DNA from: Fictibacillus solisalsi
GTDB lineage: Bacteria > Bacillota > Bacilli > Bacillales > Fictibacillaceae
Assembly (NCBI RefSeq): GCF_900103485.1
Contig: NZ_FNHW01000001.1
Span: 95,273-159,272 of the forward strand
Direction: 5' to 3'
DNA: 64,000 bases
The first letter of the stretch is position 1, and each line of letters begins with the position of its first letter. Shown one piece after another: positions 36,130 through 43,898 of the stretch. The translations under genes were made by a program, and so were the position numbers. Under the pieces are notes generated by a model. The model was not told the DNA's origin. It searched no databases and was given only the letters and a program-made list of their open reading frames with translations.

Positions 36130-37740
36130 ATGTCAGACCAAGGACCATTCAAAAAATCGATATCATTGTTAGATCTTATACTCATTGGACTAGGAGCTAT
36201 CTTCGGATCAGCCTGGCTGTTTGCTGTAAGTAATGTGGCATCAAAAGCTGGGCCGATCGGCAGTTTCTCATGGATTATCGGCGGCCTCATCGTTCTCCTC
36301 ATTGGGTTTGTTTATGCCGAACTGGGTGCGGCTCTCCCTCGTACAGGAGGTATTTTAAGGTATCCTGTTTATTCTCATGGACCGCTGGTAGGCTATTTGA
36401 TTTCTTTTATCACCATTGTTGCCTACACAAGTTTAATATCAATTGAGGTTACGGCAGTACGACAGTATGTTGCCTATTGGTTCCCTGGCCTGACAAAGTC
36501 AGGATCGGATTCTCCCACAATCGCCGGGTGGCTGCTGCAGTTTGCATTGCTATGCTTATTTTTTCTCTTAAATTATTGGAGCGTTAAAGCTTTTACGAAA
36601 TCCAATATTATTATTTCGATCTTTAAATATTTTGTTCCTCTAACCATTATTACCGTGCTGGCGTTCCATTTTAAGTCGGGTAACTTTTCTGCAGAAGGGT
36701 TCGCACCATTCGGTTTTCAAGGGGTTCAGGCGGCCATATCAACGGGCGGTGTGATGTTTGCCTATCTTGGTCTTCATCCCATCGTTTCTGTTGCTGGAGA
36801 GGTGAAAAATCCACAGCGGAATATCCCAATCGCGCTGATCGTATGTATTGTACTCGCGGCCATCATCTATACACTTCTCCAGGTTTTGTTTATTGGAGCG
36901 ATTCCAACCGATATTCTTTCAAACGGATGGCCAAAAATTGCACAAGAGTTCTCGCTACCATTCAAAGATATTGCCGTTGCCCTTGGATTGGGTTGGCTTG
37001 CCACCATTGTCGTGTTGGACGCCATTATCTCCCCAGGTGGAAACGGAAATATTTTTATGAATACCACATCCCGCCTTGTGTACGCCTGGAGCCGGACGGG
37101 GACGCTGTTTAATGTCTTTTCAAGAGTAAATGAGAAGACAGGGATTCCAAGGCCATCATTGTGGCTGTCTTTCGGAATGGCGGTTTTTTGGACGCTTCCG
37201 TTTCCATCATGGAATGCCCTGGTTAATGTATGTTCCGTTGCATTGATTCTTTCTTATGCGATTGCTCCGATTTCTTCGGCAGCGTTCCGCATTAACGCCA
37301 AAGATCTTCATAAGCCTTTTACATTAAAGGGAATGAATATTATTGCACCTTTATCGTTTATCTTTGCCACGTATATCGTTTACTGGTCGGGCTGGAAGAC
37401 GATTTCATGGCTGATTGGCTCGCAGCTTCTCATGTTTCTCATTTATTTGTTATTCTCCAAATTTGTTCCGAAAAAGGATGTCAGCCTTGGTCAGCAAATT
37501 AAGTCATCCTGGTGGCTCATTGCCTACTATATAATGATGATGCTAATCTCTTACATCGGATCGTTTGGAGGCGGCAAAGGAATATTGAGCAATCCATGGG
37601 ATTTGATTATTATCGCCGTCGGTGCGCTCGCCGTTTATTTCTGGGCGAAGCATTCAGGTCTTCCGAAAGCTATCATTGATAATGATGACGAAGATCTTGC
37701 GGGGGATGAGAATCCAGAATTAAAAGGACCCACGGTCTAG
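36130..37740 (+). CDS. yveA: APC-family amino acid permease, YveA-like
   Basis: 536 residues, 12-14 membrane helices. The APC start SLLDLILIGLGAIFGSAW, PRTGGILRYPVY and NPQRNIPIA after helix 6 fit the aspartate:proton symporter YveA group. Substrate (acidic amino acid) is inferred from similarity of layout and is not proven. An acidic tail (NDDEDLAGDENPE) ends the protein. Start ATG follows AAGGAGG. Confidence 0.88.
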   Translation: MSDQGPFKKSISLLDLILIGLGAIFGSAWLFAVSNVASKAGPIGSFSWIIGGLIVLLIGFVYAELGAALPRTGGILRYPVYSHGPLVGYLISFITIVAYTSLISIEVTAVRQYVAYWFPGLTKSGSDSPTIAGWLLQFALLCLFFLLNYWSVKAFTKSNIIISIFKYFVPLTIITVLAFHFKSGNFSAEGFAPFGFQGVQAAISTGGVMFAYLGLHPIVSVAGEVKNPQRNIPIALIVCIVLAAIIYTLLQVLFIGAIPTDILSNGWPKIAQEFSLPFKDIAVALGLGWLATIVVLDAIISPGGNGNIFMNTTSRLVYAWSRTGTLFNVFSRVNEKTGIPRPSLWLSFGMAVFWTLPFPSWNALVNVCSVALILSYAIAPISSAAFRINAKDLHKPFTLKGMNIIAPLSFIFATYIVYWSGWKTISWLIGSQLLMFLIYLLFSKFVPKKDVSLGQQIKSSWWLIAYYIMMMLISYIGSFGGGKGILSNPWDLIIIAVGALAVYFWAKHSGLPKAIIDNDDEDLAGDENPELKGPTV

Positions 37741-37811
37741 AGCCAGGTAAAGAACGGAGGAGCCTTCTCTGACAAAGGGGAGGGTTCTTTATCCATTTAA
37801 AGTTATTATAG

Positions 37812-37845
37812 TTGACAGGTGTGTAGTAAAGAATTAAATTTAATT
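37812..37845 (+). promoter_or_regulatory. Promoter and palindromic operator of the YdgI-like gene
   Basis: TTGACA (37812-37817), 17 bases, TAAATT (37835-37840). The -10 box is inside the perfect 14-bp palindrome AATTAAATTTAATT (37832-37845), a typical MarR-type repressor position. Confidence 0.65.
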
Positions 37846-37885
37846 TTGCGTTGCAAATGCAGATAGGAATATTGGAGGGAAATAC

Positions 37886-38509
37886 ATGACATCACGAGAG
37901 TTTACAGAAGTGCTAAATGAACGGCATTCCGTTAGAAAATATGATCCTGAAGCAGAACTGACAACAGAGGAAATCACAGAATTACTTGAAGATGCGGCAA
38001 AGGCTCCATCATCATGGAATCTGCAGCATTGGAAGTTTCTTGTGATTCATGACCAGCAAGCTAAGGAACAATTATTGCCAATTGCCTACAACCAGCAGCA
38101 GGTGGTGGAGGCAGCGGCTGTTGTTGCAGTTTTGGGTGACCTTGAGGCAGACCAAAATGCTGACAGGGTCTATCAGGGGGCAGTCGATGAAGGTTACATG
38201 TCAGAGGAAGTAAAAACGACTCTTGTGAGCCAGATTAAAGACGCGTATGCTACAAAACCTGATCTGGCAAAGGATGAAGCCATCCGTAATGCTTCTCTTG
38301 CATCCATGCAGCTTATGCTGGCAGCAAAAGCCAGAGATCTCGATACGTGTGCCATGGGCGGATTTAATGCCGAGGAGCTTGTCCAATCATTTGATATTCC
38401 TGAAAGATATCATCCTGTAATGCTGATTTCCATCGGAAAAGCAGTAAAACCTGCTCATCAGACGGCACGCTTTCCCATTCAGGAAGCCATCGTCTGGAAT
38501 AAATTTTAA
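37886..38509 (+). CDS. Nitroreductase-family protein, YdgI-like
   Basis: 207 residues. FMN-binding RHSVRKYDPEAE near the start, KAPSSWNLQHWKFLVI, and the C-terminal GKAVKPAHQTARFP. NAD(P)H-dependent reduction of nitro or quinone compounds is the family role. Start ATG follows TTGGAGGG. A strong promoter with an overlapping palindrome precedes it, indicating repressor control. In B. subtilis ydgI sits beside a MarR regulator; none is adjacent here. Confidence 0.9.
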   Translation: MTSREFTEVLNERHSVRKYDPEAELTTEEITELLEDAAKAPSSWNLQHWKFLVIHDQQAKEQLLPIAYNQQQVVEAAAVVAVLGDLEADQNADRVYQGAVDEGYMSEEVKTTLVSQIKDAYATKPDLAKDEAIRNASLASMQLMLAAKARDLDTCAMGGFNAEELVQSFDIPERYHPVMLISIGKAVKPAHQTARFPIQEAIVWNKF

Positions 38510-38522
38510 TACGTGAGCCATC

Positions 38523-38555
38523 AAAACAACTTTCCTCTGGGAAGTTGTTTTTTTA
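38523..38555 (+). terminator. Terminator of the nitroreductase gene
   Basis: Stem AAACAACTTTCC / GGAAGTTGTTT with T run. Confidence 0.85.
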
Positions 38556-38578
38556 TACACTTTTTTATACATAATTAC

Positions 38579-38607
38579 TTGACGTAAATTAGTTATTTAT
38601 TTAAACT
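38579..38607 (+). promoter_or_regulatory. Promoter of the DoxX gene
   Basis: TTGACG, 17 bases, TAAACT. The first nine bases (TTGACGTAA) and the following ACTTG...AAGTAATT pattern recur at the nitroreductase promoter at 15056. Confidence 0.65.
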
Positions 38608-38666
38608 TGCTAACATTAAGTAATTTAAGGAAACAAATATTAATTGGTTGGAGGTTATTTGAAACG

Positions 38667-39080
38667 ATGAGAGGGAAAGATGCAGGAGCATTTATTTTAA
38701 GAATTTTTATCGGGATTGCTTTTTTAATTCACGGGATTTTAAAATTTCAGGGGGGAATTGGTAATACAGCAGGCTGGTTTGAAAGCATTGGTTTACCTGG
38801 CTTTTTAGCCTATGTCGTTGCGGTTATTGAGCTGGTGGGAGGGATCTTAATGATTCTGGGATTGGGAACCCGGTTGCTCGCCTTTTTGTTTGCCGTGGTT
38901 CTGCTCGGTGCGATTCTTACGGTAAAAGCACAAGCGGGCTTTACTGGAAACGGCCAGGCAGCTGGATATGAACTTGATCTAGCCTATTTGGTCATCTCTG
39001 TATTTTTGTTGTTGAATGGCAGCCGTTTGTTGTCAGTCGGTGCCTTGTTCCAAAAAAATAAAACCGATCATTACCAATAA
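38667..39080 (+). CDS. DoxX-family membrane protein
   Basis: 137 residues, four membrane helices. DoxX signature LRIFIGIAFLIHGILKFQGG, then ESIGLPGFLAYVVAVIELVGGILMILGLGTR. DoxX/CatD-type proteins are associated with thiol and quinone stress respiration. The start is ATG 38667 behind GGAGG (12-base spacing); upstream open frame lacks a site. Confidence 0.88.
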   Translation: MRGKDAGAFILRIFIGIAFLIHGILKFQGGIGNTAGWFESIGLPGFLAYVVAVIELVGGILMILGLGTRLLAFLFAVVLLGAILTVKAQAGFTGNGQAAGYELDLAYLVISVFLLLNGSRLLSVGALFQKNKTDHYQ

Positions 39081-39117
39081 AAAAAGTACCAGCTGGATAA
39101 AAGCTGGTACTTTTCTA
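39081..39117. terminator. Bidirectional terminator
   Basis: Perfect 13-bp stem AAAAGTACCAGCT / AGCTGGTACTTTT between convergent genes. Confidence 0.85.
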
Positions 39118-39120
39118 TGC

Positions 39121-40056
39121 TTATTCGCCGTTTGTTACAGGAACAGCGTTAAAATATTCTTCGAGTGTTTCATGCTTGGCTACAATCTTTTTGGAAACGG
39201 ATGTTCCGACATAACGTATATGCCAAGGTTCATACTTATAGCCTGTGACGTTTTCCTTGCCTTCGGGATACCGGATAATAAAGCCGAAATCAGGAGCATT
39301 CTTTGCCAGCCACTTTGCTTCTGGGGTGCCCCCGAAACAATCCTGTGCAGGACATTTGCCCCCATCGCCAGCTACATCAATGGCCAATCCGGTTTCGTGC
39401 TCACTGGTGCCGGGCAATGCGCTGTATGTGCGGGCTTTTTCGTAGCCATCCCGTTTGGCATAATTGTTAAAAAGAGCCGTTTGGGTGGCATGTGAACGGT
39501 AGGCGGATACGCCGGTAAGATTAATCCCGTCTTTTTTTGCAGCCGCAAACATATTTTCAAGAGCCGTTGCAGCTTCTTTTCGCATCATTCGTTTTTCAAT
39601 TTTCTCACTGAAAATAAAAGGAACATCTGGATAAACAAGGTCTGACGGACTATAGTCTTCCGGAAGCTTCGAACGCTTGTTTACAAGTACCGGAATGCTT
39701 TCAGGGTGTGCCACCACAGAAACACTGTCGTCATTCTTGGCTGGAGGCTTTGGCTTTTTGTGATCCTGAGTCGGTTCGCTTGGATCGTTCTTCTTTTGCT
39801 CTTGTCCGTCCTTTGATTCGGGATCCTGGCTTACTTTTCCACCACTATTTTTTGAATCATCGCTTGGCTTGTTTTGGTCTGCATTTTTGTTATGTTCATT
39901 TGTTTTGGACTGATCTTTATTTTTTTGTGTTTCTTTTGCATGATCTTCAGTATTGTGAGATGTGCTTTCTTTTTTTGCAGGCTCATCATTTGAGCAGCCT
40001 GTAAAAAGAACTAAACTCAAAGCTAAAGATATGCCGGATGCCATTTTCACTTTCAT
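39121..40056 (-). CDS. VanY-type D-alanyl-D-alanine carboxypeptidase lipoprotein
   Basis: 311 residues. Lipoprotein signal with lipobox LFTGC (Cys 21), then a Lys/Asp/Asn-rich linker (22-110) and an M15B catalytic domain: SAYRSHATQ, zinc ligands in SEHETGLAIDV and EPWHIRYVG. Trims the terminal D-Ala of peptidoglycan stems. Similar to B. subtilis YodJ but with a longer linker. Start ATG follows AAAGGAAG. Confidence 0.93.
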   Translation of the reverse strand: MKVKMASGISLALSLVLFTGCSNDEPAKKESTSHNTEDHAKETQKNKDQSKTNEHNKNADQNKPSDDSKNSGGKVSQDPESKDGQEQKKNDPSEPTQDHKKPKPPAKNDDSVSVVAHPESIPVLVNKRSKLPEDYSPSDLVYPDVPFIFSEKIEKRMMRKEAATALENMFAAAKKDGINLTGVSAYRSHATQTALFNNYAKRDGYEKARTYSALPGTSEHETGLAIDVAGDGGKCPAQDCFGGTPEAKWLAKNAPDFGFIIRYPEGKENVTGYKYEPWHIRYVGTSVSKKIVAKHETLEEYFNAVPVTNGE

Positions 40057-40259
40057 ATGTAAAACTTCCTTTCAGATGACGTTCAAAAAAATACTTTACC
40101 ATCTTTTAAGATGAATGAAAAGAGGAATTTAACCTTATTATAACTAAAATTCCCACAAGACCCTCGGATGAAACCGAACGTTATATGAACTACTGATGAA
40201 TCAATGAACCAATTCGTTAAACTTTCATAAAATAAATCATTAAAAATATTAATTTTTAT

Positions 40260-40285
40260 GTTTAACCCTAGTATAGGGAGGGAAT
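40260..40285 (+). promoter_or_regulatory. Sigma-B-type promoter of the 49-aa ORF
   Basis: GTTTAA (40260-40265), 14 bases, GGGAAT (40280-40285); this fits the sigma-B consensus (GTTTAA / GGGWAW, spacer 12-15). Confidence 0.65.
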
Positions 40286-40318
40286 AGAGTTAGAAACTTG
40301 TTAAGGAGGGATGGACAT

Positions 40319-40468
40319 ATGGAAATCAATCAAGTTGAGCAGCCCGTTTCGAAGCAAATAACGCAGTCCGTTCCTAAGCAGCCGTTATTAAGGGCAGCGG
40401 GGACATTGGAGAAACCGGATGAAAACAGAAAACCAGAGTATGAATTGACCTTTCTAAACCCAAATTGA
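40319..40468 (+). CDS. Candidate stress small protein (49 aa)
   Basis: ATG 40319 follows an excellent AAGGAGGG site. The product is hydrophilic and Gln/Pro/Lys-rich (QPVSKQITQSVPKQP, then KPDENRKPEYELTF) and probably disordered. It has a sigma-B-like promoter 34 bases upstream and a terminator 33 bases downstream, forming a complete transcription unit. No family was recognised. Confidence 0.7.
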   Translation: MEINQVEQPVSKQITQSVPKQPLLRAAGTLEKPDENRKPEYELTFLNPN

Positions 40469-40501
40469 TTTACAGGAGACAATGCAAATGTTGAATTAAA
40501 A

Positions 40502-40542
40502 GGCCTGAACCCCAATTTCACAGGAGTTCAGGCCATTTATTA
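40502..40542 (+). terminator. Terminator of the 49-aa gene
   Basis: Perfect 9-bp stem GGCCTGAAC / GTTCAGGCC, 15-base loop, ATTTATT tail. Confidence 0.7.
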
Positions 40543-40619
40543 TGGATTAAAAAAGATTTTCCAGCAGAGAAGCCCCGTGTTATCCTGAATATGGAAGAAA
40601 ATTCGTAAGGGGGATGGCG

Positions 40620-41255
40620 ATGGAATTCCATGAGGTTATTACGACCGAAGAGCAATTTGAAGAGCTGCAAGCCCAATGCGGCAGCCCCAGTATCCGTGCA
40701 GCCAATAAAGTCATTGATCGATTGGATGAAAACTGTGTACATTTTATTTCAAAGTCTCCATTTCTTTCATTGGCCACTTATGGAGCGGATGGGCGTTGCG
40801 ATGTTTCACCCCGGGGGGATCAGCCAGGCTTTGTAACCGTATTGAATGAACATTACTTGTTCATTCCTGAGCGCAAGGGAAATAACCGGTTGGATTCAGC
40901 AAAAAATATTATAAAGAATCCTGCAGTCGGATTGCTGTTTATGATTCCGGGCATGGGAGAAACCTTACGAATCAATGGCAAAGCGATGTTATGCCGAGAT
41001 TCCAAACTGTTGGAGCGACACGAGGTTAACGGAAAACCTCCACTTTTCGGTGTAGTTGTAAAAGCAGAGGAATGTTTTATTCATTGCGCCAAGGCTTTTA
41101 TCCGTTCGGGAATCTGGAATCCCCAAACGTGGCTTTCCAAGGAAGAAATCCCATCTGCAGCCGCGATCATGGCAGCTCACATGAATATACCGGCCATGAG
41201 TGAGAAGCAGGTGGCTAAAGGATTGGAAGAGAGCTATAAAACCCGGCTATATTAA
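40620..41255 (+). CDS. FMN-dependent PPOX-type flavoprotein
   Basis: 211 residues, split-barrel pyridoxamine-phosphate-oxidase fold: FLSLATYGADGRCDVSPRGDQPGFV (around 48-72), then FIPERKGNNRLDS and GETLRINGKAML. Matches the MSMEG_1061-type PPOX family; the substrate is unknown. The start is ATG 40620; ATG 40614 touches the AAGGGGG site. Confidence 0.85.
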   Translation: MEFHEVITTEEQFEELQAQCGSPSIRAANKVIDRLDENCVHFISKSPFLSLATYGADGRCDVSPRGDQPGFVTVLNEHYLFIPERKGNNRLDSAKNIIKNPAVGLLFMIPGMGETLRINGKAMLCRDSKLLERHEVNGKPPLFGVVVKAEECFIHCAKAFIRSGIWNPQTWLSKEEIPSAAAIMAAHMNIPAMSEKQVAKGLEESYKTRLY

Positions 41256-41258
41256 AAA

Positions 41259-41283
41259 GGAATGCCCTTTGGCATTCTTATTT
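41259..41283 (+). terminator. Terminator of the PPOX gene
   Basis: Stem GAATGCC / GGCATTC with CTTT loop. Confidence 0.65.
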
Positions 41284-41492
41284 AATTTGTCTCTTTTTTA
41301 GGATGAATAACGTTTTAAAGCTATGATTCGAGCCCTTGCTTGGTACCAGTCTGCAGCTGGTGTTTTTACGGTAGGCTGGCTATAGCTGCGTTTGCCACTT
41401 TTAAAATTTTTGATTTTACAAAAATAAAGGAAAATACTAGATAACGAGAGAAGAAAAGTAGAATCGTAAACAGAAACCGGGAGGCGGTCTAT

Positions 41493-41987
41493 GTGAATCA
41501 TAACGAAGAAGTTAGAAATGAAGTGCTGGAAATGGTAAATGACTTAACGGACAATCAATTAAATGAACCTGAAGAAAAGGGAAGGTGGTCCATTATGCAG
41601 ACACTTCACCATCTCTACCTCATGGAACGGTCGGTGGCGATCATTGTCTCAAACCGTCTGAAAAGCAAAATAACAACTCCTGCCGAGAGGAAGCCGATTG
41701 ACAGGACGGTGGATCGAAGTGTGAAAGTCAGTGCGCCTGTGTTTGTGGTTCCTACGAAAAAGTACATGACCCTGGAAAAAATGAAAAACAAATTGGAAGA
41801 ATCGAGAAATGAGCTGAATAAAGTGGCTGCCGGCGCAAATCAGGAAGAGCTGAAACAAAAATCGTATCCGCATCCTGTTTTTGGCCCGATGCCGTTGGAG
41901 CAATGGATCCCATTTGTCGGCTATCACGAAAAAAGGCATTTGGAGCAAATTAAGGAAATAAGGGACAAGGTGCTGGCGAGGATATAA
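41493..41987 (+). CDS. DinB-family protein (second copy type)
   Basis: 164 residues. Four-helix DinB/DinB_2 pattern: GRWSIMQTLHHLYLMERS (His around 39-40) and a C-terminal GYHEKRHLEQIKEI carrying the other histidines. Likely metal-dependent thiol transferase fold, reaction unknown. The start is GTG 41493 behind GGGAGG. Unrelated in detail to the DinB protein at 1.5 kb. Confidence 0.85.
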   Translation: MNHNEEVRNEVLEMVNDLTDNQLNEPEEKGRWSIMQTLHHLYLMERSVAIIVSNRLKSKITTPAERKPIDRTVDRSVKVSAPVFVVPTKKYMTLEKMKNKLEESRNELNKVAAGANQEELKQKSYPHPVFGPMPLEQWIPFVGYHEKRHLEQIKEIRDKVLARI

Positions 41988-42198
41988 AAGATCCACTATA
42001 AAACAGAGTTGACTTATCGGAATACTTCCACTAAAATGAATACAACAAAAACACAATAGGAAAAGCTGATCAGAAAACTGAAGGCACTTCTTTGCGATGC
42101 AGGGCAGTGTCTCTTTTACTGTGCTCTGCTGCGCTGGCAGGAAAGGAATCTTCAGCAAGAAGCTCCTGGCTTTTCTCGACTTTGGAGGAGTTTTCGAT

Positions 42199-43425
42199 AT
42201 GTCATTTAGCTTTGTAAGCCATCTTGTATGTCCAAAATGCTCTAAAACCTATGATCACAATGAACTTCACCAGCTTTGTACCTGTGGTTCACCTCTGCTT
42301 GTGGAGTATGATCTTGAGAGATTGAAAGAGGAAGACACAATTATTGATCAAACACGCGATGACCTTTGGCGTTATCATAAGCTGCTGCCGGTTACGAATG
42401 AGGAACATGTTGTATCTCTCGGTGAAGGAATGACCCCTTTATTGCCGATGACTAAGCTAGGTGTAAAATTGGGAATCGAATCGTTATATATGAAAGATGA
42501 AGGTCTCATACCTACGGGTTCATTCAAAGCCAGGGGAGCAGCAGTAGGGGTTTCAAAAGCAAAAGAGCTGGGGGTGGCCCAGCTCGCGATGCCCACCAAT
42601 GGGAATGCAGGAGCCGCATGGTCGCTTTATTGCGCGAGGGCGGGGATTAAGCCGACGATCGTAATGCCTGTTGATGCACCGGTCATTACCCGGAAAGAAA
42701 CGGCAATTTCCGGAGCAGAGCTTTACCTTGTGAACGGCCTGATCAGTGATGCGGGAAAAATGGTTGCCAATCTGGTAAAAGAAGAGGGATTCTATGATGC
42801 TTCAACATTAAAGGAACCCTACCGGATCGAGGGCAAGAAAACGATGGGTTATGAAATTCTTGAGCAGTCCGGAAGCGAAACGCCGGACGTCATCCTGTAT
42901 CCTACCGGCGGAGGCGTTGGTTTGATCGGTATTTATAAAGCATTAAAGGAATTTAAGGAACTTGGTCTTTTTAAAGGAAACACGTTCCCGCGTCTTGTAG
43001 CCGTTCAGGCAGAGGGATGTGCTCCTATTGTGAAAGCGTGGGAGGAGCACAAAAATGAATCAGAATTCTGGGAAGACTCCAAAACAGCAGCGTTCGGCAT
43101 TAATGTCCCAAAAGCCATCGGAGACTTTTTAGTTCTTGAAGCCATCTATGAAACCGAAGGCTGTGCGGTCGCTGTTTCAGAAGAAGAAATTCAAAAAGCG
43201 GTGGGCCATGCTGCTGAACTTGAGGGAACTTTCATTTGCCCGGAAGGAGCGGCCACATTTGCAGCGGCCAAAAAATTAAGAGATAAAGGCTGGATTCAGC
43301 CAGGGGAACGCGTAATTTGCCTGAATACCGGTCAGGGGATCAAATATCCGGATACTGTGGAAGTTAATCCGCTTGTGCTCCAGCCGGGCGAGGATCTTCC
43401 GAGAAATAAAGAGAAGGTCAATTAA
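42199..43425 (+). CDS. thrC: Threonine synthase-like PLP enzyme
   Basis: 408 residues. N-terminal zinc-ribbon-like CPKC...CTC (Cys 11, 14, 27, 29), then a fold-type II PLP domain with the Lys in GSFKARGA, PTNGNAGAAW and the phosphate-binding TGGGVGLIG. Converts phosphohomoserine to threonine in the canonical family; this zinc-ribbon-bearing long form is annotated as threonine synthase, although related lyases exist. The start is ATG 42199 behind TTGGAGGAG. No hom or thrB gene is adjacent. Confidence 0.85.
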   Translation: MSFSFVSHLVCPKCSKTYDHNELHQLCTCGSPLLVEYDLERLKEEDTIIDQTRDDLWRYHKLLPVTNEEHVVSLGEGMTPLLPMTKLGVKLGIESLYMKDEGLIPTGSFKARGAAVGVSKAKELGVAQLAMPTNGNAGAAWSLYCARAGIKPTIVMPVDAPVITRKETAISGAELYLVNGLISDAGKMVANLVKEEGFYDASTLKEPYRIEGKKTMGYEILEQSGSETPDVILYPTGGGVGLIGIYKALKEFKELGLFKGNTFPRLVAVQAEGCAPIVKAWEEHKNESEFWEDSKTAAFGINVPKAIGDFLVLEAIYETEGCAVAVSEEEIQKAVGHAAELEGTFICPEGAATFAAAKKLRDKGWIQPGERVICLNTGQGIKYPDTVEVNPLVLQPGEDLPRNKEKVN

Positions 43426-43453
43426 AAGACAAAATAGAATAACGGTTTACTGT

Positions 43454-43557
43454 TTCTTATGTAGAGAGGGGGAGGGAATGGCCCGATGAATCCTCGGCAG
43501 CGGACTCGTTTAGAGTACTGTGCCAATTCCACAAGCGTATTGCTTGAAAGATAAGAA
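43454..43557 (+). promoter_or_regulatory. SAM-I (S-box) riboswitch
   Basis: S-box signature AGAGGGGGAGGGAATGGCCC, GATGAATCCTCGGCAGC, then GTGCCAATTCC. P1 pairs TTCTTAT (43454-43460) with ATAAGAA (43551-43557). The 3' side of P1, AAGAAGAG (43553-43560), is also fully complementary to CTCTTCTT (43583-43590) in the terminator, giving a mutually exclusive antiterminator. This is a complete termination-type switch. Confidence 0.95.
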
Positions 43558-43580
43558 GAGCCGAGCACTTTGAAATATTC

Positions 43581-43627
43581 GCCTCTTCTTGCTTACCATT
43601 TATGCAGGAAGAGGCTTTTTAATTTTG
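43581..43627 (+). terminator. Expression-platform terminator of the SAM-I riboswitch
   Basis: Stem GCCTCTTCTTGC / GCAGGAAGAGGC followed by TTTTT and AATTTT. Confidence 0.92.
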
Positions 43628-43709
43628 AACAGCTGCTGATTGGTCAACCAAAGGCGCCATGTCATTTGCATGATATGCGTTTATTTTTTGTCCGAAAGGA
43701 GGAAAAGTC

Positions 43710-43898
43710 TTGGGAAATCAATTGCGTAAAGCAGTAGAAAGCAAAAGAAACCAGCTGATTACAAGTCTCATTAAGATGGGTGTGTACAAGAAAGAAGAAC
43801 GTCATCTGTTTCAGCTGACCTTGACCGACCTTGAAGAAGAATACGGCAAGGCCGTCAGTCATAAAAAGTACAGAAAGCAAAGAAAAGAGATAAATTAA
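43710..43898 (+). CDS. Fur-regulated basic protein (FbpA-family) homologue
   Basis: 62 residues, very basic. The pattern LRKAVESKRNQLITSLIKMGVYKKEE followed by HLFQLTLTDLEEEY is that of the FbpA family (PF13076), small proteins that in B. subtilis assist the iron-sparing response with the sRNA FsrA. The start is TTG 43710 behind AAAGGAGG at ideal spacing. No Fur box was seen upstream; instead a SAM-I riboswitch lies 150 bases ahead. It ends head-on against yhgE with no terminator between. Confidence 0.85.
   Translation: MGNQLRKAVESKRNQLITSLIKMGVYKKEERHLFQLTLTDLEEEYGKAVSHKKYRKQRKEIN

Noticed and set aside
41298..41490. Minus-strand ORF ending in a charged tail (AADWYQARARIIALKRYSS) in the gap before the second DinB gene
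   Set aside because: No ribosome site or start in the protein-like part, and the first half is AT-driven; could be a remnant but the support is too thin.
41649..42158. 169-codon minus-strand frame opposite the DinB gene
   Set aside because: Phe/Cys/Arg-rich shadow composition; the plus-strand DinB gene is clearly coding.
42050..42198. thrC leader considered as a T-box
   Set aside because: No GGTGGNACC core or antiterminator signature.
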